Below are positions 47,147-60,199 of a DNA stretch of 64,000 nucleotides, piece after piece (position 1 is the first letter of the stretch; every line of letters begins with the position of its first letter). Source of the stretch: Agarophyton chilense (Eukaryota; Rhodophyta; Florideophyceae; Gracilariales; Gracilariaceae). Both the position numbers and the translations under genes were made by a program. Below the pieces are notes generated by a model, which was not told where the DNA came from, did no database searches, and saw nothing but the letters and a program-made list of their open reading frames with translations. Location of the stretch: the NCBI GenBank assembly GCA_030374765.1, contig JARGXX010000080.1:1860001-1924000 (forward strand), written 5' to 3'.

Positions 47147-48749
47147 AAGTTGTCTGCACTGCACTATACCTGCACCCTTTTCAGTAACGATATGATACGC
47201 CATGCGTAGGCTAGGCAGAAAATTTTGGACCGTAATAAAGACTTCATCAGAATATATTGCATGTGGTTTGCTTCACTAAAGTACAACTGTATTGATTTAA
47301 GGAACGAGATAAAAAACGTTGGGAAGCCTGGGAAAACTTGTTTGTCTCTAATGAAATCATCTTCAGAACCGCAGCCCACGGTTTTAAGGAGTACAGCGCC
47401 GGACAACAACACTCCTTTCAGCAACCAATGGACAACAAACTCTTGCACGAGGTACAATTTTTCCCTTGCGATGAAATCATCTTTAGAGTCACACGCAAGA
47501 TAAGTGGAAATTGAGTATGAAAGATATAATCCTCCGCAGAGTTCTAAAATGGAGAACTCATACCTCCATTCTCATATGGAGTATTCTCTATTTCACTTTG
47601 AATGGCTTTTTTAATCCATTTCGAAACGGATTATTATATACCTCGCTGCGAAATGGTGTTAGTGTATTCGTATCCAGTTGTGAAATATTCTGTATTCCGC
47701 TTCGAAACGAATTACTTTGTTCTCCATTTCAAGCAAATACGGTTGATATCGGTAGACGTCAGGGCTGATGTTTTTCGCAGTTCCAGCATCAATTATTTAG
47801 GGCCGGTGGCTTCTTGCCTAAGTCCAGCATGGTTAATCCGTGTACCGCGCATGCATACTAGACAACGCTCCTCTCGGGCAACGAATTGTACCGTACCACA
47901 GTTACAACTTTGCGTTTTTGAAACGACGATCAAAATCAATCTTTATGTTTTCTGAGGATGCCATACGGCATTAATAATGCTTCTGACGATTGTTGGACCC
48001 CCACGAGCCAGACATAAGGAGGTTTGAAGAGTCCAAGGGTTTTCCACTCACCCATTAAGTAAAGAGGAGGTCCATATTTGGCGAGGAACCCTCTGTGCTG
48101 CTAGAAGTCATCTCCAGAAGTCAATTGCATCGCTGTGCAGCATCGTCGTCAAAAAGAGAATCTGCAATTCGTTGCCTCATCATCTTCGCCTTTCGCCAAA
48201 GGCAGTCTCCCAAATCGCGAATAATATCCAACTTGCAGGAGTTGCCGAAATTCATTTCCTCAGAGTGTTTTTGTGTCCCTTACTGTAGCTCATGCCTCCA
48301 CGAAAGCATGTTCCAGTAGTGTTACTAGTCTTGTTGGGGCATCGGCGGCATCCGTCATCTGATTAATGGCATGGGAAACATCTGCGGGACGTCCAAATGC
48401 ACTTTCAATGATCAATGAGACGTCTGTAACTGTCTGTCGAAAAGAAAGCACGGCTGAGACAGCACTTTGAACTCACAAACCACGGATTCGCACTGCATAA
48501 CGATAGTGATGAATGATGTGGCAGTCCAAACTGGTTCCGATTTAAGATCATAGAATGGTATGCTCTACGTATTGCCTGTAATAGGAAATCGGATATCTGT
48601 GCCCTGGCTTCCGATGTTAGTGTGATATGTCTTTTTCTGAGAAAAAAAGGGGCGAAGGCAAATGAGTGTTGCAGACAAAAATATCTCTCTCGCGTGCATC
48701 GTTCAAGCTGTGTTCACAAACTTCGCAGTTCTTTGAAATGGGACTAAAT

Positions 48750-51700
48750 TTACAGATACCGGGTTAAATACCATCCATTGTAGAGTAGAACCAATTCTTT
48801 CTGCACACTGCATGGTTTTCCATCCACCGTCTCATTTCCTACCACTCGATGAGCCCTTTCTGCGATTTCTTGGATTGTGTTTCCTTGTTGACATTTTCCA
48901 AGTGACACTAAAAGTAATCAGTATGTGATTTGGAATAAAGAACCAGACATAGGACAACATCACCATCCCGAACAGCGCGCCCCGCCTTCTGTGCATAATC
49001 TTTGAAAGATGATGATCTGCCAGCGTGGGAACAAGGCGCATATTCGGTGCATTAATTCCTACAACAAAGGCACACGAACTGAACATTACGACTACCTTTG
49101 CTGCCTTAAACGAACCGTTCTGCCGCCGAACGTAACGCGGAGTGCACCACAGACCGTACTTTTTCGCCATAATTTCAATACCCATTCCCGCATGGTACTG
49201 AAGCACAACCAGCTGCAGATCTAGGTTAAGATGCTCTTATGGAGGTGAGTAGAATAACGGAATGTAGGACGTACTTATAATGCCTGCATACTGGTCAACA
49301 TCTTGCCTTCACCTATTGTAGAAGAGTACTTGGAAGAATGGAAGGTGATTCCCATCATGGCTGGAAACGGGAAATTCTTGATCAGATGCCTTTTCCAGCT
49401 TCAACTTAAAGCGATTGACATGTCTTGCAGCATGTGCGGACGCATGTTTGAATATCTTCTGGAGGTATTGCGACTTTTGTTTTCTGCAGGTTTGGCACAA
49501 TTCTGCACGATAAACTCTAGATTGGGACACACTGTGGGCATATTCAACAGGCTGACGGGCTTCTCTCCGAGAAGTAAAATCACAGTTTTCCTCGCTGATT
49601 GAGGAAGTGTGGCTCTTAAGATCACTTTCGGAAGGCTGGACGTCACATGAAGCAATGCGTATCATATATCCCTTAGTAACTGACCAAAACTGGACCACAT
49701 GACCGTAAGATGTGCTTCATCAGCCACAACAAGATCGAAAGAACCCGAACTAACTAAAGACGAAATGAGTTGCAGGAAACCTTTGCTTCTCATTCTATCG
49801 GGTGTAAGGATGTAGAGATCTGCATGTTCTTCACGAGGTGCATGAATAGTGGTATGTGTGTTCAGATCAAGGTCTGTTGCCCTTCCGAATCCTTCCGCCA
49901 AAGAAAGCACCGAGACGATTAGAATGGTTGAAAAAATTTTCGCGCTTCATGAACGTTGGGAGCAAGAGGCAGAGTGACTTGCCCGATCCAGATGGTATGA
50001 GAGCAAATACATTGCTCCTCCTCTTAGTACCAGCGGCTGTGACATTGTATTCGGTTTGGCATTGGAAAAGTGCCAATGGGTCTCTCAACATTGACCTCAA
50101 GTTGGTTAAGAAGCACGTTATCAAATTCTCATATCGGTCTGGATCTTCTTCAATAGGAGAAGTCAGTGAGAATTGCGAGCGAGCTATTATAGAGGTCAAC
50201 ACGTTCTTGCGGCGTTGCATCTGACTGGAGTCATAGGCAACGTGGCTTTCGAATATCATCTTATCTTTCTGACTTCTTTGGAGAAGGATTTTATTTCTAG
50301 ACATAACATGATTCTCTGGCTAAGTGTTTCGAAAAAAATTGAATTGCAAAGCACTCGTGTCAAAAGGATTACACATTTTGTTTCTTTCTCGCATGCCAAT
50401 CTACATCGTTGAGGTGGTAAAGTTTGGTATGCTCCTGTCCTTTTTGAATCACCACGTTTGTTTCTCAGACACCGTTGATGGAAACAGAAGGACTCTAAAG
50501 ACCAAGAAGTTCGTTCCACTTGGTGGAAAACTGGCGGTAGGCTTGACCGGTGGAGTGATGTAAGTCACAAAGTTCTTCTCTTGTTCTAACGTAGACTCTC
50601 TCTGCAATTTTAACACAATTACCAGCTTGTTCGTGCCCATGGTTCGAAGCTTCCCTTCCTATCTCTTCAACAAGACCTTTTACATTCCCATCGGCCACTA
50701 TAAGCACCATTCCAACAGTGTATCCACGTTAATCGTTGAAAAGAAGGCGCAATTTGCCGAACAAAAGCCCGTTGAAAATAATAGAACTAACCTGAGGTTC
50801 CTTCACAGGTACGCCGCTGTTAACGAACAAACGATTCCATTGCGAGGCTGCAGCCTGTTGGCCTTAGAACAGTCCCACCAGGGCAACTTCTACAGGTCTG
50901 AAGAGCATGATCTATGTTAGTAGAAGCTCACTGATCTTCGTATCTGGAAATCTCGGAATCGGACGAGCAAAGCCCTCAATAGATCTGGTTTTTTGGTATC
51001 CTGTAAGTATTATAACTCTTCCCTGCGAGACAAATATGTTTCCTATGCCATGTACTTCGTTCTTCAATCGCAAGGTACTAAGTTCCGTGGCACGGGCCGG
51101 GGGTCCCGAAGAAATTTGCCCACAGAGAGGAATGAGATGCTGAAGCGCGTGACACTTTTTCATCCACTCGACTGCAGTTGACCTTCTAACGTTTAGACCG
51201 AATAGGCTGATTATCTGCTCGTCTGCAAAGCTTTTTAAATCTTCCACATACTTTGTTGAGATCTGCAGGAATGTCAGAACGTTTGAAATGTTCGACTTAA
51301 GCCACCTTTGACTCTGCTGGAACCTTAGAACAGAGAAATCGACCATTATTGAGCTGAGATCGTCACGAAGGCAGTGGATTTTATTACGAAAACCTGTTGG
51401 CACTCTCTTTCCGAAAAGAAGCTTTGCAGAGATCAATTCTTCTATTTTCATGTGAGCTCTTGAAACCTTTTGGCGGAGAGCGCTCAGTGATATATGAACG
51501 TCACGGACGATGCCACAGTTTGCATGTTGGACACAGGCTTGAAAAGAAACATTAATATCCTCTTGGTAGACAAGTGACATGGCAAGGTCGAGCATATTTC
51601 GCACAAAAGATTCCACGTTGTTGTAGTCGATCATTACGGAGCCCCGAACTTTTACCACTACTTCGTGGGGCTCTAGCTTTGTTTTCGTAACAGACTGGTC

Positions 51701-53080
51701 GTGCCGGCTTTTGGTTTTGGAAATATGTAATTCCATGATAGCGCCGAACTAGTGGCATACTGCAGAGCTCCAAATATCTTTGTGACTTCCCACGGTTCAT
51801 GAAACCTATATTTTTCTTCTCCATCCCGGGTCACGCACAGCGTACGAAATATCGTCTTCACAACCATGTTGCGATTTGTTTGGAGTACCGACCAGGATCT
51901 GAGAAGAGTGTTCTTGAGCAAATTATGCTTAAGAAATCTTCGTGTCGAGTCCTTCTGGTCTTTGTGAACATTTTTTGGTGTTGAGAGAGGCGAGCAATAC
52001 TCCAGATAGTCATGAAGAGCTTCTCTGCTTTCTTTTATCCACCAGATCCGGTCGAAGTTGTGTTGAACGATAGAAAAACTTCACCAATCGCACTATTTCC
52101 GACGAGTATTGCTCATACGCCTTCGCAGACACTGTTCTGAACGGTTGTTGTCTTTCTCCTCTTGATCTCACCTTGCACCATGTGAAAACGGAAGGAGAGA
52201 TTTCCAAACTGATATCAGGTATTTTCGTGAGATATGAGATAAAAACCTCGAGTAGGAATGGAATGTAATTGATGTTGGATGTGTCGCTCGAGCCAAGCAT
52301 ATAAGTTTCGGCAAGTTCAAGCTTTCGATCCTTTAGAATTTCATCAACTCCAGAAAGAGAGACAAAGGTAGACTTTAGCTCGTCTTTAACAACATGATTG
52401 TCTGCATCTCGATTCAAGTTGGTTAACATGTTGGAGATGTCTCTGGCTGCCGTTGTAATCTTCCGAGTATTCGCACTAGAAGTGCGGTCAGCATCTGATG
52501 CATTTGGAAAGCAGGGATGTGTTCTAATGGACTGTGGCTTCGCATCAAAAATCAAGACGAGAATAAATTCGCGGACAGGTTTTTTGAGAGACAAAGGAAA
52601 GTATTTTCGAAATCTCTTCGACGGTAAAAGAGGGTGAAGCTTGATTTTACATCGATGTTCAGCTTTCACCTGACGTTTGGGAGCTTCGTCCAAACTGTGG
52701 GCTTTTCCAAGATGCATCTTCCACGTCTTCTTCTCGGTACAACAGGATGAGCATACTAGGCACTGGTACCCATCATAAACTTCAAGCCCAAGGATTGGAT
52801 CTAGAACTGTAGGTAATTGTTGTTTGCAATTGTACGGAGTTCCAAAGTAGGCATCGAGGAGGGGTAAAAACGGTAACTTTGAAACCATCTCCATCCTCTT
52901 TTCCCAGACTTTTTGTGCAGCATTACCAGAATCAGCGTCAGAAACAGAGTGTTTTGCCCGTAGATGCGCCTGCTGACCTCGCTCGGATGGTAATCCACAT
53001 TTGCATTGCACGCAGATTGGGTGGAATCTAATAGTAACAATTCCAATAGCAACTGTTTCACGTTCAACAGTCGGAGACGA
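48750..53080 (-). pseudogene. Decayed OrsD-like zinc-finger / RecQ-type helicase gene
   Basis: The N-terminus (53040-52650) has paired C2H2-like fingers: CVQCKCGLPSERGQQAHLR..H, and GLEVYDGYQCLVCSSC with a downstream H..H, resembling the OrsD domain. The middle (51740-50910) has GQISSGPPARATELSTL and GYQKTRSIEG, a block typical of fungal zinc-finger/RecQ proteins, then a pre-helicase linker, YRQFSTKWNELLGL, near 50500. The helicase follows: Walker A ALIPSGSGKSLC (about 49990), DLVVADEAHLTVMWSSFG (about 49720), ATLPQSARKTVIL (about 49610), then KVVVMFSSCAFVVGINAPNM (about 49080). Most of 53011-50495 stays in one frame with in-frame stops (52010 and 50912 among them), but the helicase half has several frameshifts. 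Such proteins include telomere-linked helicases of fungi. The gene is dead. Confidence 0.82.
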
Positions 53081-56000
53081 TGGAATTATGGCACAGAACT
53101 CTATTTCTTCAATCTATGTCGGTGAGATGAATTTGATGTTCAACCTTAATGTGAAATGGGACACCCGTCAAGTAATGCTGTGAAGACAGTCATAAGAGTA
53201 GTCTTCATAGTACGATACACCGGTAAAAGTGATTGCTAAGAGTTTTTATTCTCATTTGGCAGGAAATCATACAAATGGAAACATATATCGTTCTGGGTGG
53301 GATCTTCGAGAGACACAAATGCATGAGGATTGGCTCAACCGCTGTGGATCAATTGTATAAACCGTCGACACTGCTTCGAGCCCCGATGTTGAGCTCAAAT
53401 TATGAATCACCACGAACCACACGAAGATCAACAGCGAAGTAGCCACATAGCCTTGAAATGGTCATTATTACCGTTAGTGAGCTTTGGTAGTGATTCATTA
53501 AATGTTGTATCTTGATAGAATGCACCGTGTCTGAATTTGTGTAAGGAGTTTTTAAGGTATGATAGCTAGGGACAGTAGGATCCCAAGGAAGCACGAAAAT
53601 ACCAAAAATATACCGGCCACAATGTGAACGTAGTTCCAACTATAAAAATCGAACGTAACAGAGCACAAGAATCTCATGAATGCTTTTCGAACTTGTTCTT
53701 CATTGCAAATGCTATAGTTCGTAAGCCTAGTGTTGAATAAAGAAAAACCGGTCAGCATTGAACGTTTTGCGATATCCCGAACCTAGATTTTGGATGAATT
53801 TTATTTAGCCCCCATTAGTCGTGTCTGTAAACATAACATCATCAACTGGGCGAAGATCAGTGTCCTAACGTTCTAATCAAGTTTTGGCCTGGAATGGAAG
53901 TGGAGGAATTTATCCTCCACATTGAAAAGCCGCAGCAGTGATACAAGACAATGAATGAGTATTGGTTCGTCCTTTTCCAAGAACACAACGAGATGGTACA
54001 TTGATCCTGTCTACAATCAATGTACCGGAAGTAGAAGATGAGATACATGCCCAAATGGTCAAGAATTCTTGAATATGAAACCCCTAAAAAACCAGAGGAG
54101 GCCATCTCGATCAAAAAAACCGTCCGGGTGATACTTCCGGAATTGATGATTGGTACCCACTCAGATAGCTGCGGGCATCAACCGTTAGAAGTTATGGAAA
54201 GTTGTCATGACTCAAACACTTTCTTGCAAAGAATGACATTTTGAAAAACAAGTGGAGTCAATCTGTTTACCGCGAAGCACTAGAATGATGATTAGCCAAT
54301 ATGTAGTATCAAACCGATGGGGAGAAAAGGCTACAGCTGTTAAAAGGACAGCAAAAGAGGAACCCATTTAATAATTTACTGCTGCTTGAGAATTCCATGC
54401 GTAAAAAAGGCAAATAGGAAGCAGATAAGGGAAGTTTCGAAATCAAACGATACCTTTGTCAATGAAAGCTGGTGAATAAGGGGAAGCAACGCAAGGCAAA
54501 CAAGCATTTCCTAAAGACACCAAAAACTGCATGATGACATACAACACCAGTTCTGACACATGCTTGGTTACCAACTACATATCTTAAAAATAAACAATCT
54601 GGACTCCGGCAGACTGGTCATTGCAACAGCAGTCCTCCCCTTCCACCAGCCTCCGACGTCCAACGTGTCCCAACCTCAAACTACCCGCCTCTACCCGCCC
54701 CCCACCAGCCCAAATCGTGAAAACACAGGTCGATTTGCAAATTTTAGAAAGTCTACAGTAGTATCTTGGTGAGGTCTAAACTCCAAATGGTGGCGTTTTC
54801 AGTATGTAGCAACGTGTAAAAACGGCGTTGATTAGCGTATTGAAAACTAGTGCAAATTCTGCGGAATAATTTGAAGTACAGATGAGGTCATGGATGTTAA
54901 ATTTCTATAGAACTTGTATGTAGAATCTAAAAAGCTGAAGAGATTGTATTCGTCGCCCCTGCCCTTTCTGATACTGCTCATTTTACTTTGAATTTCTTCC
55001 CCAGGCCCGTTGCTTCCGATATACACGTTTTCATCTCTTTTAGCAAATCATCGTCTGCAACTCTAACCAACAACTTTTCACCTTTTTCCGCAATGCTCTA
55101 GAAACACATTGTGCCTGATCCAGTCATGAGTACGAGCTCAGAGTCACTTTGATTGTTCTTAGGCTGTTTGTTTTCCTCCACGCCTTCTACGGCCCCAAAC
55201 TGGCCATCTAATTCTTCGGTGAGTATTACAAAGCGTATCATACACTTCAAATTACGACTATAAGCCGTTCTTAGTCATAGTAAATGCTTTTGTAGCACGA
55301 GATGATATCTTGTAAACGGATCCCTTCCATAAAAATTATTGAAGCAGCGAACAGTTTCCTTTCTTGTAGCACCGTTACGAAAGAGAGTGAGGTTCTTAGA
55401 GATGATGCGAGCGTTGTAAGGTGCGTAGAAGCCGCATTCCAAGTCAGTCTGAGCACCAAATTCACATTTTATACGGATGAGAGCCGACCACATGTACCCA
55501 ATTACCATGTCTCGATTTATCGATCAGGCCTCAAGGTAGAAGAAGATGTTATTGTAAATTTCAGTTTCTGGGCTCTTCCCCCCTGATAATGTCGAAAATA
55601 TTAATCGGATTTGTCGTCTTCTTCTTCACCGCACTGTAGTTTAGACCTGAGCCAGAGCTGTTGAAGTACTGCAAAAGAGACGGAAAGTTAAAGAGAGCAG
55701 CGAGACTTTAATGATTTCTCTCTGACATGAAGATGAGCAAAAGGTCCCAACCACTCAGAACCTCATGGAATCTTTTCAAGTAGCCCTTTAACTTGAAAAC
55801 ACTTTACCGGAGACTGTTAGGCTTCTCAAAATTTGAAGAAAGACACCCTATCTCACCATCCAGTAATGTGAAGAGGATCGGCATTGTGCAATGTGTCAAC
55901 TGCCTTAGAATTTCAGCTATTTAAAAACGATAATGAGAACAACAAACCTTGGTCTGTAGCATTACTCGCATTCACATTTTAATCAATGACCTTGTTTTTC

Positions 56001-56154
56001 AGCACCAACTCGTTCTGAAGAAACCCACCCTTAACATCTACCATTGTAACGTTCGCTTCCTTTATACGGACTTGCTTTGTGTTCTCCGCAAACCAGTCGA
56101 TAATAACCATTGAGACCTCACTGATCTGATGGTAAAAATTTCTTTAAAAATGAG
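53081..56154. other. Intergenic; no gene recognised
   Basis: Short frames only. Minus-strand 53552-53758 ends in a hydrophobic stretch (AGIFLVFSCFLGILLSLAI) that could be a membrane segment of a lost protein. Plus-strand 55302-55586 (94 codons) looks protein-like (VPNYHVSIYRSGLKVEEDVI) but has no family that I can defend. No tandem repeats or RNA genes were seen. Confidence 0.4.
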
Positions 56155-56802
56155 GGTAAATGCGCGCATGTGTGCGCGTGTGTTGGAGTGTCTCCTCACG
56201 AGTGAGAGCACAGTTGAGGGCGACCGGTAGGGGTGACGTGCAGGAAGCTGGGGGCGTGTGTGCGACTATGGGTACGGGTGGGTGCCCATGGACACGAATG
56301 TGCGCGCACGTTTGTGGCTGTTAAGGTGTGGGTGTGCTATCTATTGATGATATCAGCACGCCATGGGGGACAGGTGGAGAGGTATGTGTGTTCCTGGATT
56401 GGCCTATGCAATTGTTCGTGCGTGCCGTTGCGTGCGAGTCTGCACGATTATGCACAAGCAGCCACTCAGTGATTGTTCGCGTGATACTTTCATGTTGGAA
56501 GAGGCACGTGGGCGTTTTAGTGCAGGCCTACGGAGAGCCGTGAGTGTGAGCGTGACTTTATATCCGGAAAATGAGATGTGTACGTGAGTGCGGGCGTCTG
56601 TTGTGAAGAAGTACGAGCTGATCTTGCGCCATTACGACAAAGCGTGCGCATGAATGTGCGATTGACTATGGGCATGGTTGTGCGCGGGAAAGATTTTGGG
56701 CCAGTACTTGCGCGTAAGTATGCGCATATCAGGTGCACGTGAGTGTGTGCGCGTGGGGTACACGTTAGTGTGCGCGTATAAAGCGCGCCTGTGGTGTGCG
56801 CG
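56155..56802 (+). repeat. GTG-rich simple-sequence region, left part
   Basis: An irregular run of GTGTGCG, GTGCGCG and GTGGGT elements over about 650 bp, with open frames in several phases that are repeat by-products. A similar region resumes at 62883, so the copia element inserted within one GTG-rich array. Confidence 0.8.
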
Positions 56803-57139
56803 TGTGCATGTCAGGCTGACGGTGGTACTTGCGTCAGAGGCCCGCTTGGGCCGCACTTGTGGACCACATAGGTAGTTAGAATTTTACGTAAGCTCCTAGT
56901 GAGCTCGCTAGTGATCTGACCCATGTGGGAGACAAGACCCAAGGAATAAAGAAGATAAACAGTTAAGGTAACACGATTGTTCGTGCCCGGCTGCGTACAG
57001 AGGCTGTTGTCAGCTCTGGTCTTCTACATCCATGTTCTTACAACTTATCCTACGACCTTCCAGGTTTTCTATCGATACCGTACCGGATCGCGCTTACCGC
57101 TGTGCCAACGCAAAGGACCCGCCAGCGAAGAGATCGTCA
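56803..57139 (+). repeat. 5' LTR of the copia element
   Basis: It starts TGTGCATGTCAGGCTGACGG and ends AAGAGATCGTCA. The partner at 62546-62882 has the same length. A likely polyadenylation region, GGAATAAAGAAGATAAAC, lies near 56944. Confidence 0.95.
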
Positions 57140-57376
57140 ATCCGGATTTCTGGTTTCTTCGTAGTACTACCTTTATGGCGGGCAGCTCAAGTGACGCGCG
57201 CAACGCGCAACGTCAGGCGTTGCTGAAACGTCTTGACAACTTTCATGCTCGGGACTACATCTCACATACAGTATCCGATCTTGCCAAATACTTGCTGAAT
57301 TGTATTTGCCGCAGATGGATCTCATGATGTTTCGACTGTTGAGGGGGACATTGAAGCATATCTTCCTGCTCCTGTC

Positions 57377-58948
57377 TTGGTTTTCACCCAAGAGGTTTTC
57401 CGTCACAGTACGTACGCAATAGTGCTGCTGTACGACGCCGCACGATTTTTTAACGCCTTCCCGATCTCAGAAACTATCGTGAATGCTTTAGCAACGGCAG
57501 ATCGAACATTGAAAAGCTTATTGGCTTTCGTTTGGCTTTCCACTGCATACCAAAATGGTGTGAGTGACGTGATGAAAATGGTTGAGGCCTACAAAAAAGT
57601 CCGCAATTCGAGCCCATACTTCTCGAATCCAACTGGATCAAGAAGTAACCTACAGGTTCTTCCTCCTCCACCACCTTCATTCTTTTTCCAGAATGTAGAC
57701 TCGCCGCAGTCGGAAACACCCGCGAACCACAATGGTAACCCTCCAACCGTTACTGGACCGACACCACAAGGTGCATCGCACGGGAATCCCACCGTTTCGG
57801 GACATCAGACATTCCCTACGCCGCCGTCGTTTCCCAACAAGGATACGCCCAAAAAGGCTGCCTCGGTCGCCACCTTCTTTAAGGATTTGAAGTTCAATGG
57901 CTCCAAGGAACAGTCTTTTCGCTACAACCTTCGGGACTGTGAGGTTTGCTCTCATCAGTTTGAACTCTCTGAAGATCAACGTCAGAAGGTCTTTGTCAAC
58001 GTCTTCGGAGGGGCCGCTCGAGAATTCTTCTTCGAGAACACCGTACCCGGTATGCCTTTCCAGGCTATGGTGAAGATCATGTTGGACGAATATGACAATG
58101 ATGCTGGACAGCTTGCCGCTCAAGCTGAACTTGAACGTATCAGTGTTGATCAGATCATGGAAGAGAAAGGATTAACCGATTCGGACTCTGGCCTCACCAA
58201 CTTGGTAGACAAGATCAATGCTCTTACTCCTCAGGCCCCACCTCAATTTCGGTCTGATGAGCACAAGCAACGGTTCCTACGTAAGGCCGTACTCACCAAG
58301 TCATGGGCTGAAACTCCAATCTCCCAAATGACAACCGCACGGTTTACCTTCAACAGGTTTGATACCGCTCTACGGGAACAGATCCAGTTAGAGGAAGAAA
58401 AGAAGACTCTTTCCAGGGACACACCCTCTGGTTCATCAGGTACATTCTACCAACAGTATGGTGTGACACCAGACCGTTTGAAAGGTCGCTCTCGGATGTT
58501 TCAAAGGAGACGCAACCCGATTGGAAAGGATGGAAAACGGATGCAGTGCCACATATGTGGAAGCGAAGATCACTTGGCAAAGGATCACCCAACTGGTTCA
58601 CGATTCAACCGCATTCGTAATGGAATTGTACATTCTCTCAAACAGGGAACTCCAGCAATCCACGTCCTATCCGAGGTCGAGAATTCTCTGAGGGATGAAG
58701 ACACTTCGTCTGACACCGAGTCAGAAAATAAGGAATCCACAGACTTGGAAACCTTTTTCACCTTAACGGCAGACGACCAGCACTCAGATCCACATACACT
58801 TTCGGACGCCAATCTAACCAACTACGTGGACCAAAAGGAACTTCACACCCACTTGGTTTCTTCTCTTTCTCCTCCACCGTCGGTTGATGTTAATTCGAAG
58901 AGGCACGTTCGCTTCAAGGACCGTTCGGATTTTTCTCAGGATGCCTAG
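57377..58948 (+). CDS. Gag of the copia element
   Basis: An open frame of 523 codons. The N-terminal third is hydrophobic/helical, then a proline-rich linker (LPPPPPSFFF near residue 95), then the capsid-like core (FFKDLKFNGSKEQSFRYNL near 170) and a nucleocapsid region with CHICGSEDHLAKDH near residue 390. The tail is acidic and serine-rich. It follows the 5' LTR by about 240 bp and is the best-preserved part of the element. Whether translation truly starts at the first ATG is uncertain. Confidence 0.85.
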   Translation: MVFTQEVFRHSTYAIVLLYDAARFFNAFPISETIVNALATADRTLKSLLAFVWLSTAYQNGVSDVMKMVEAYKKVRNSSPYFSNPTGSRSNLQVLPPPPPSFFFQNVDSPQSETPANHNGNPPTVTGPTPQGASHGNPTVSGHQTFPTPPSFPNKDTPKKAASVATFFKDLKFNGSKEQSFRYNLRDCEVCSHQFELSEDQRQKVFVNVFGGAAREFFFENTVPGMPFQAMVKIMLDEYDNDAGQLAAQAELERISVDQIMEEKGLTDSDSGLTNLVDKINALTPQAPPQFRSDEHKQRFLRKAVLTKSWAETPISQMTTARFTFNRFDTALREQIQLEEEKKTLSRDTPSGSSGTFYQQYGVTPDRLKGRSRMFQRRRNPIGKDGKRMQCHICGSEDHLAKDHPTGSRFNRIRNGIVHSLKQGTPAIHVLSEVENSLRDEDTSSDTESENKESTDLETFFTLTADDQHSDPHTLSDANLTNYVDQKELHTHLVSSLSPPPSVDVNSKRHVRFKDRSDFSQDA

Positions 58949-58959
58949 AAGGTGCGCTT

Positions 58960-60180
58960 GCTCCTAGCCATCCGAAGAATTCATCTGCACACCGCAGTAT
59001 CGCATCCAGGCGCAACCGGTTCAAATGCCACCGACACCGGAAAGAAGATATTGACTGTACTTCTGTCTACAGCTCCTCGTTCACGAAACGTACCGACAAA
59101 GGTTATCTTCCAGGCTTTTGCGTAGACATTGGCGCACCGCGCTCTGTTATCGGTATCAAGGAAGCTCGTAGGATCTACAACCGCTTCGGTAAGCAGCTAC
59201 GACTACTCAGGTCAAACCGCAAGTTCAGGTTCGCTGACTCCGTATATGAGTCTATGGGAAAGATAACAATCCCGTTGAGTACCCCTCCAGGGATACAAAC
59301 CATATCGGTACAATTTGATGTCATCGCAGCAGACATACCCGCTCTCATGGGAATGGACGTGCTCGACCAGCACTCACTGACTCCATGTACAGTGACCAAC
59401 CGGTTGATAAAGCGCACCGTGATGGAAGAAGATGGCAACTCTTATGTCATTGACGACTGGCAGGTACCTTTGACCAGGTTCGATGGACATTTATATGCCG
59501 AATACACCGTCCCGGTGTTGACAATGTTCACCACGGAACAGCTAACCAAGTTGCATCGACAGTTTTCCCACCCGTCCTCGGAGAAACTCTACAACTTGTT
59601 GAGGAGAGCTCGTCCAGATGACACCACCCCGGAAACCCGAAGGCAGTTCGAGTAGATTAGTCGTTCCTGCGATCCATGCCAACGGATCCAGCCCGGACAT
59701 ATTCGGTTTAAGGTCTCACTTGGTACAGAAAACATTCGATTCAATGACGAGATAATCATTGACATCATGTACCTCGAAGGGAAGCCTGTCCTACACATGG
59801 TTGACGCTCAGACGCACTTTTCGGCCGCTCGTTTTCTTCCCGACGTCTCGAGTAAGACCATACGGAGGTGCATTGTTGAGTGTTGGATATCGGTCTACGG
59901 TGGGAACCCGAACTGCATCAAGGTCGATCAAGGCGCCGCATTCGGTAACAGCCTCATTTCTCTCGCAAGATCATCCAACATCGATGTTGTACGAACGGGA
60001 ATTGAATCTCACTTCTCCATGGGTATAGGCGAGTGATATCATGATCCGCTTGGAAAGACCTTTAGGAAACTGAGAATTGTCTCTCCAAATGTGGAGCTCA
60101 GAACGCTACTTTCCTTTTCGGTTTATGCGATGAACAACACTCTTTGACCTTAAGGTTTAGTTCCATCCGTACTGGTATTT
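58960..60180 (+). pseudogene. Protease and integrase region of the copia element
   Basis: Near 59120 the protease loop appears as VDIGAPRSVIG, and downstream is IPALMGMDVLDQHSLTP, the second half of the protease fold. The integrase zinc-binding histidines are in LHRQFSHPSSEKLYNLL (about 59550) with CDPC behind them. The core reads DIMYLEGKPVLHMVDAQTHF (about 59765), CIKVDQGAAFGN and TGIESHFSMGIGE. The gene is broken. Confidence 0.85.
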
Positions 60181-60199
60181 GGACAATTTCCTTCGCTTC

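Larger units (their letters stand above)
45643..48749. other. Noncoding DNA rich in short palindromes
   Basis: No gene is recognised. Notable are several small palindromes built on a similar pattern: TGGACTTCCAAGTCCA (46387-46402), GATTTGGACATCCAAATC (46911-46928) and the two larger hairpins listed separately. A near-palindrome, TAATCC...GGATTA with TTTCGAAA at its centre, lies at 47612-47633. Confidence 0.5.

Noticed and set aside
55302-55586. Fragment of an RTEL1/FANCJ-type helicase, suggested by NFSFWALPP
   Set aside because: The match covers only a few residues and none of the flanking helicase motifs appear in any frame.
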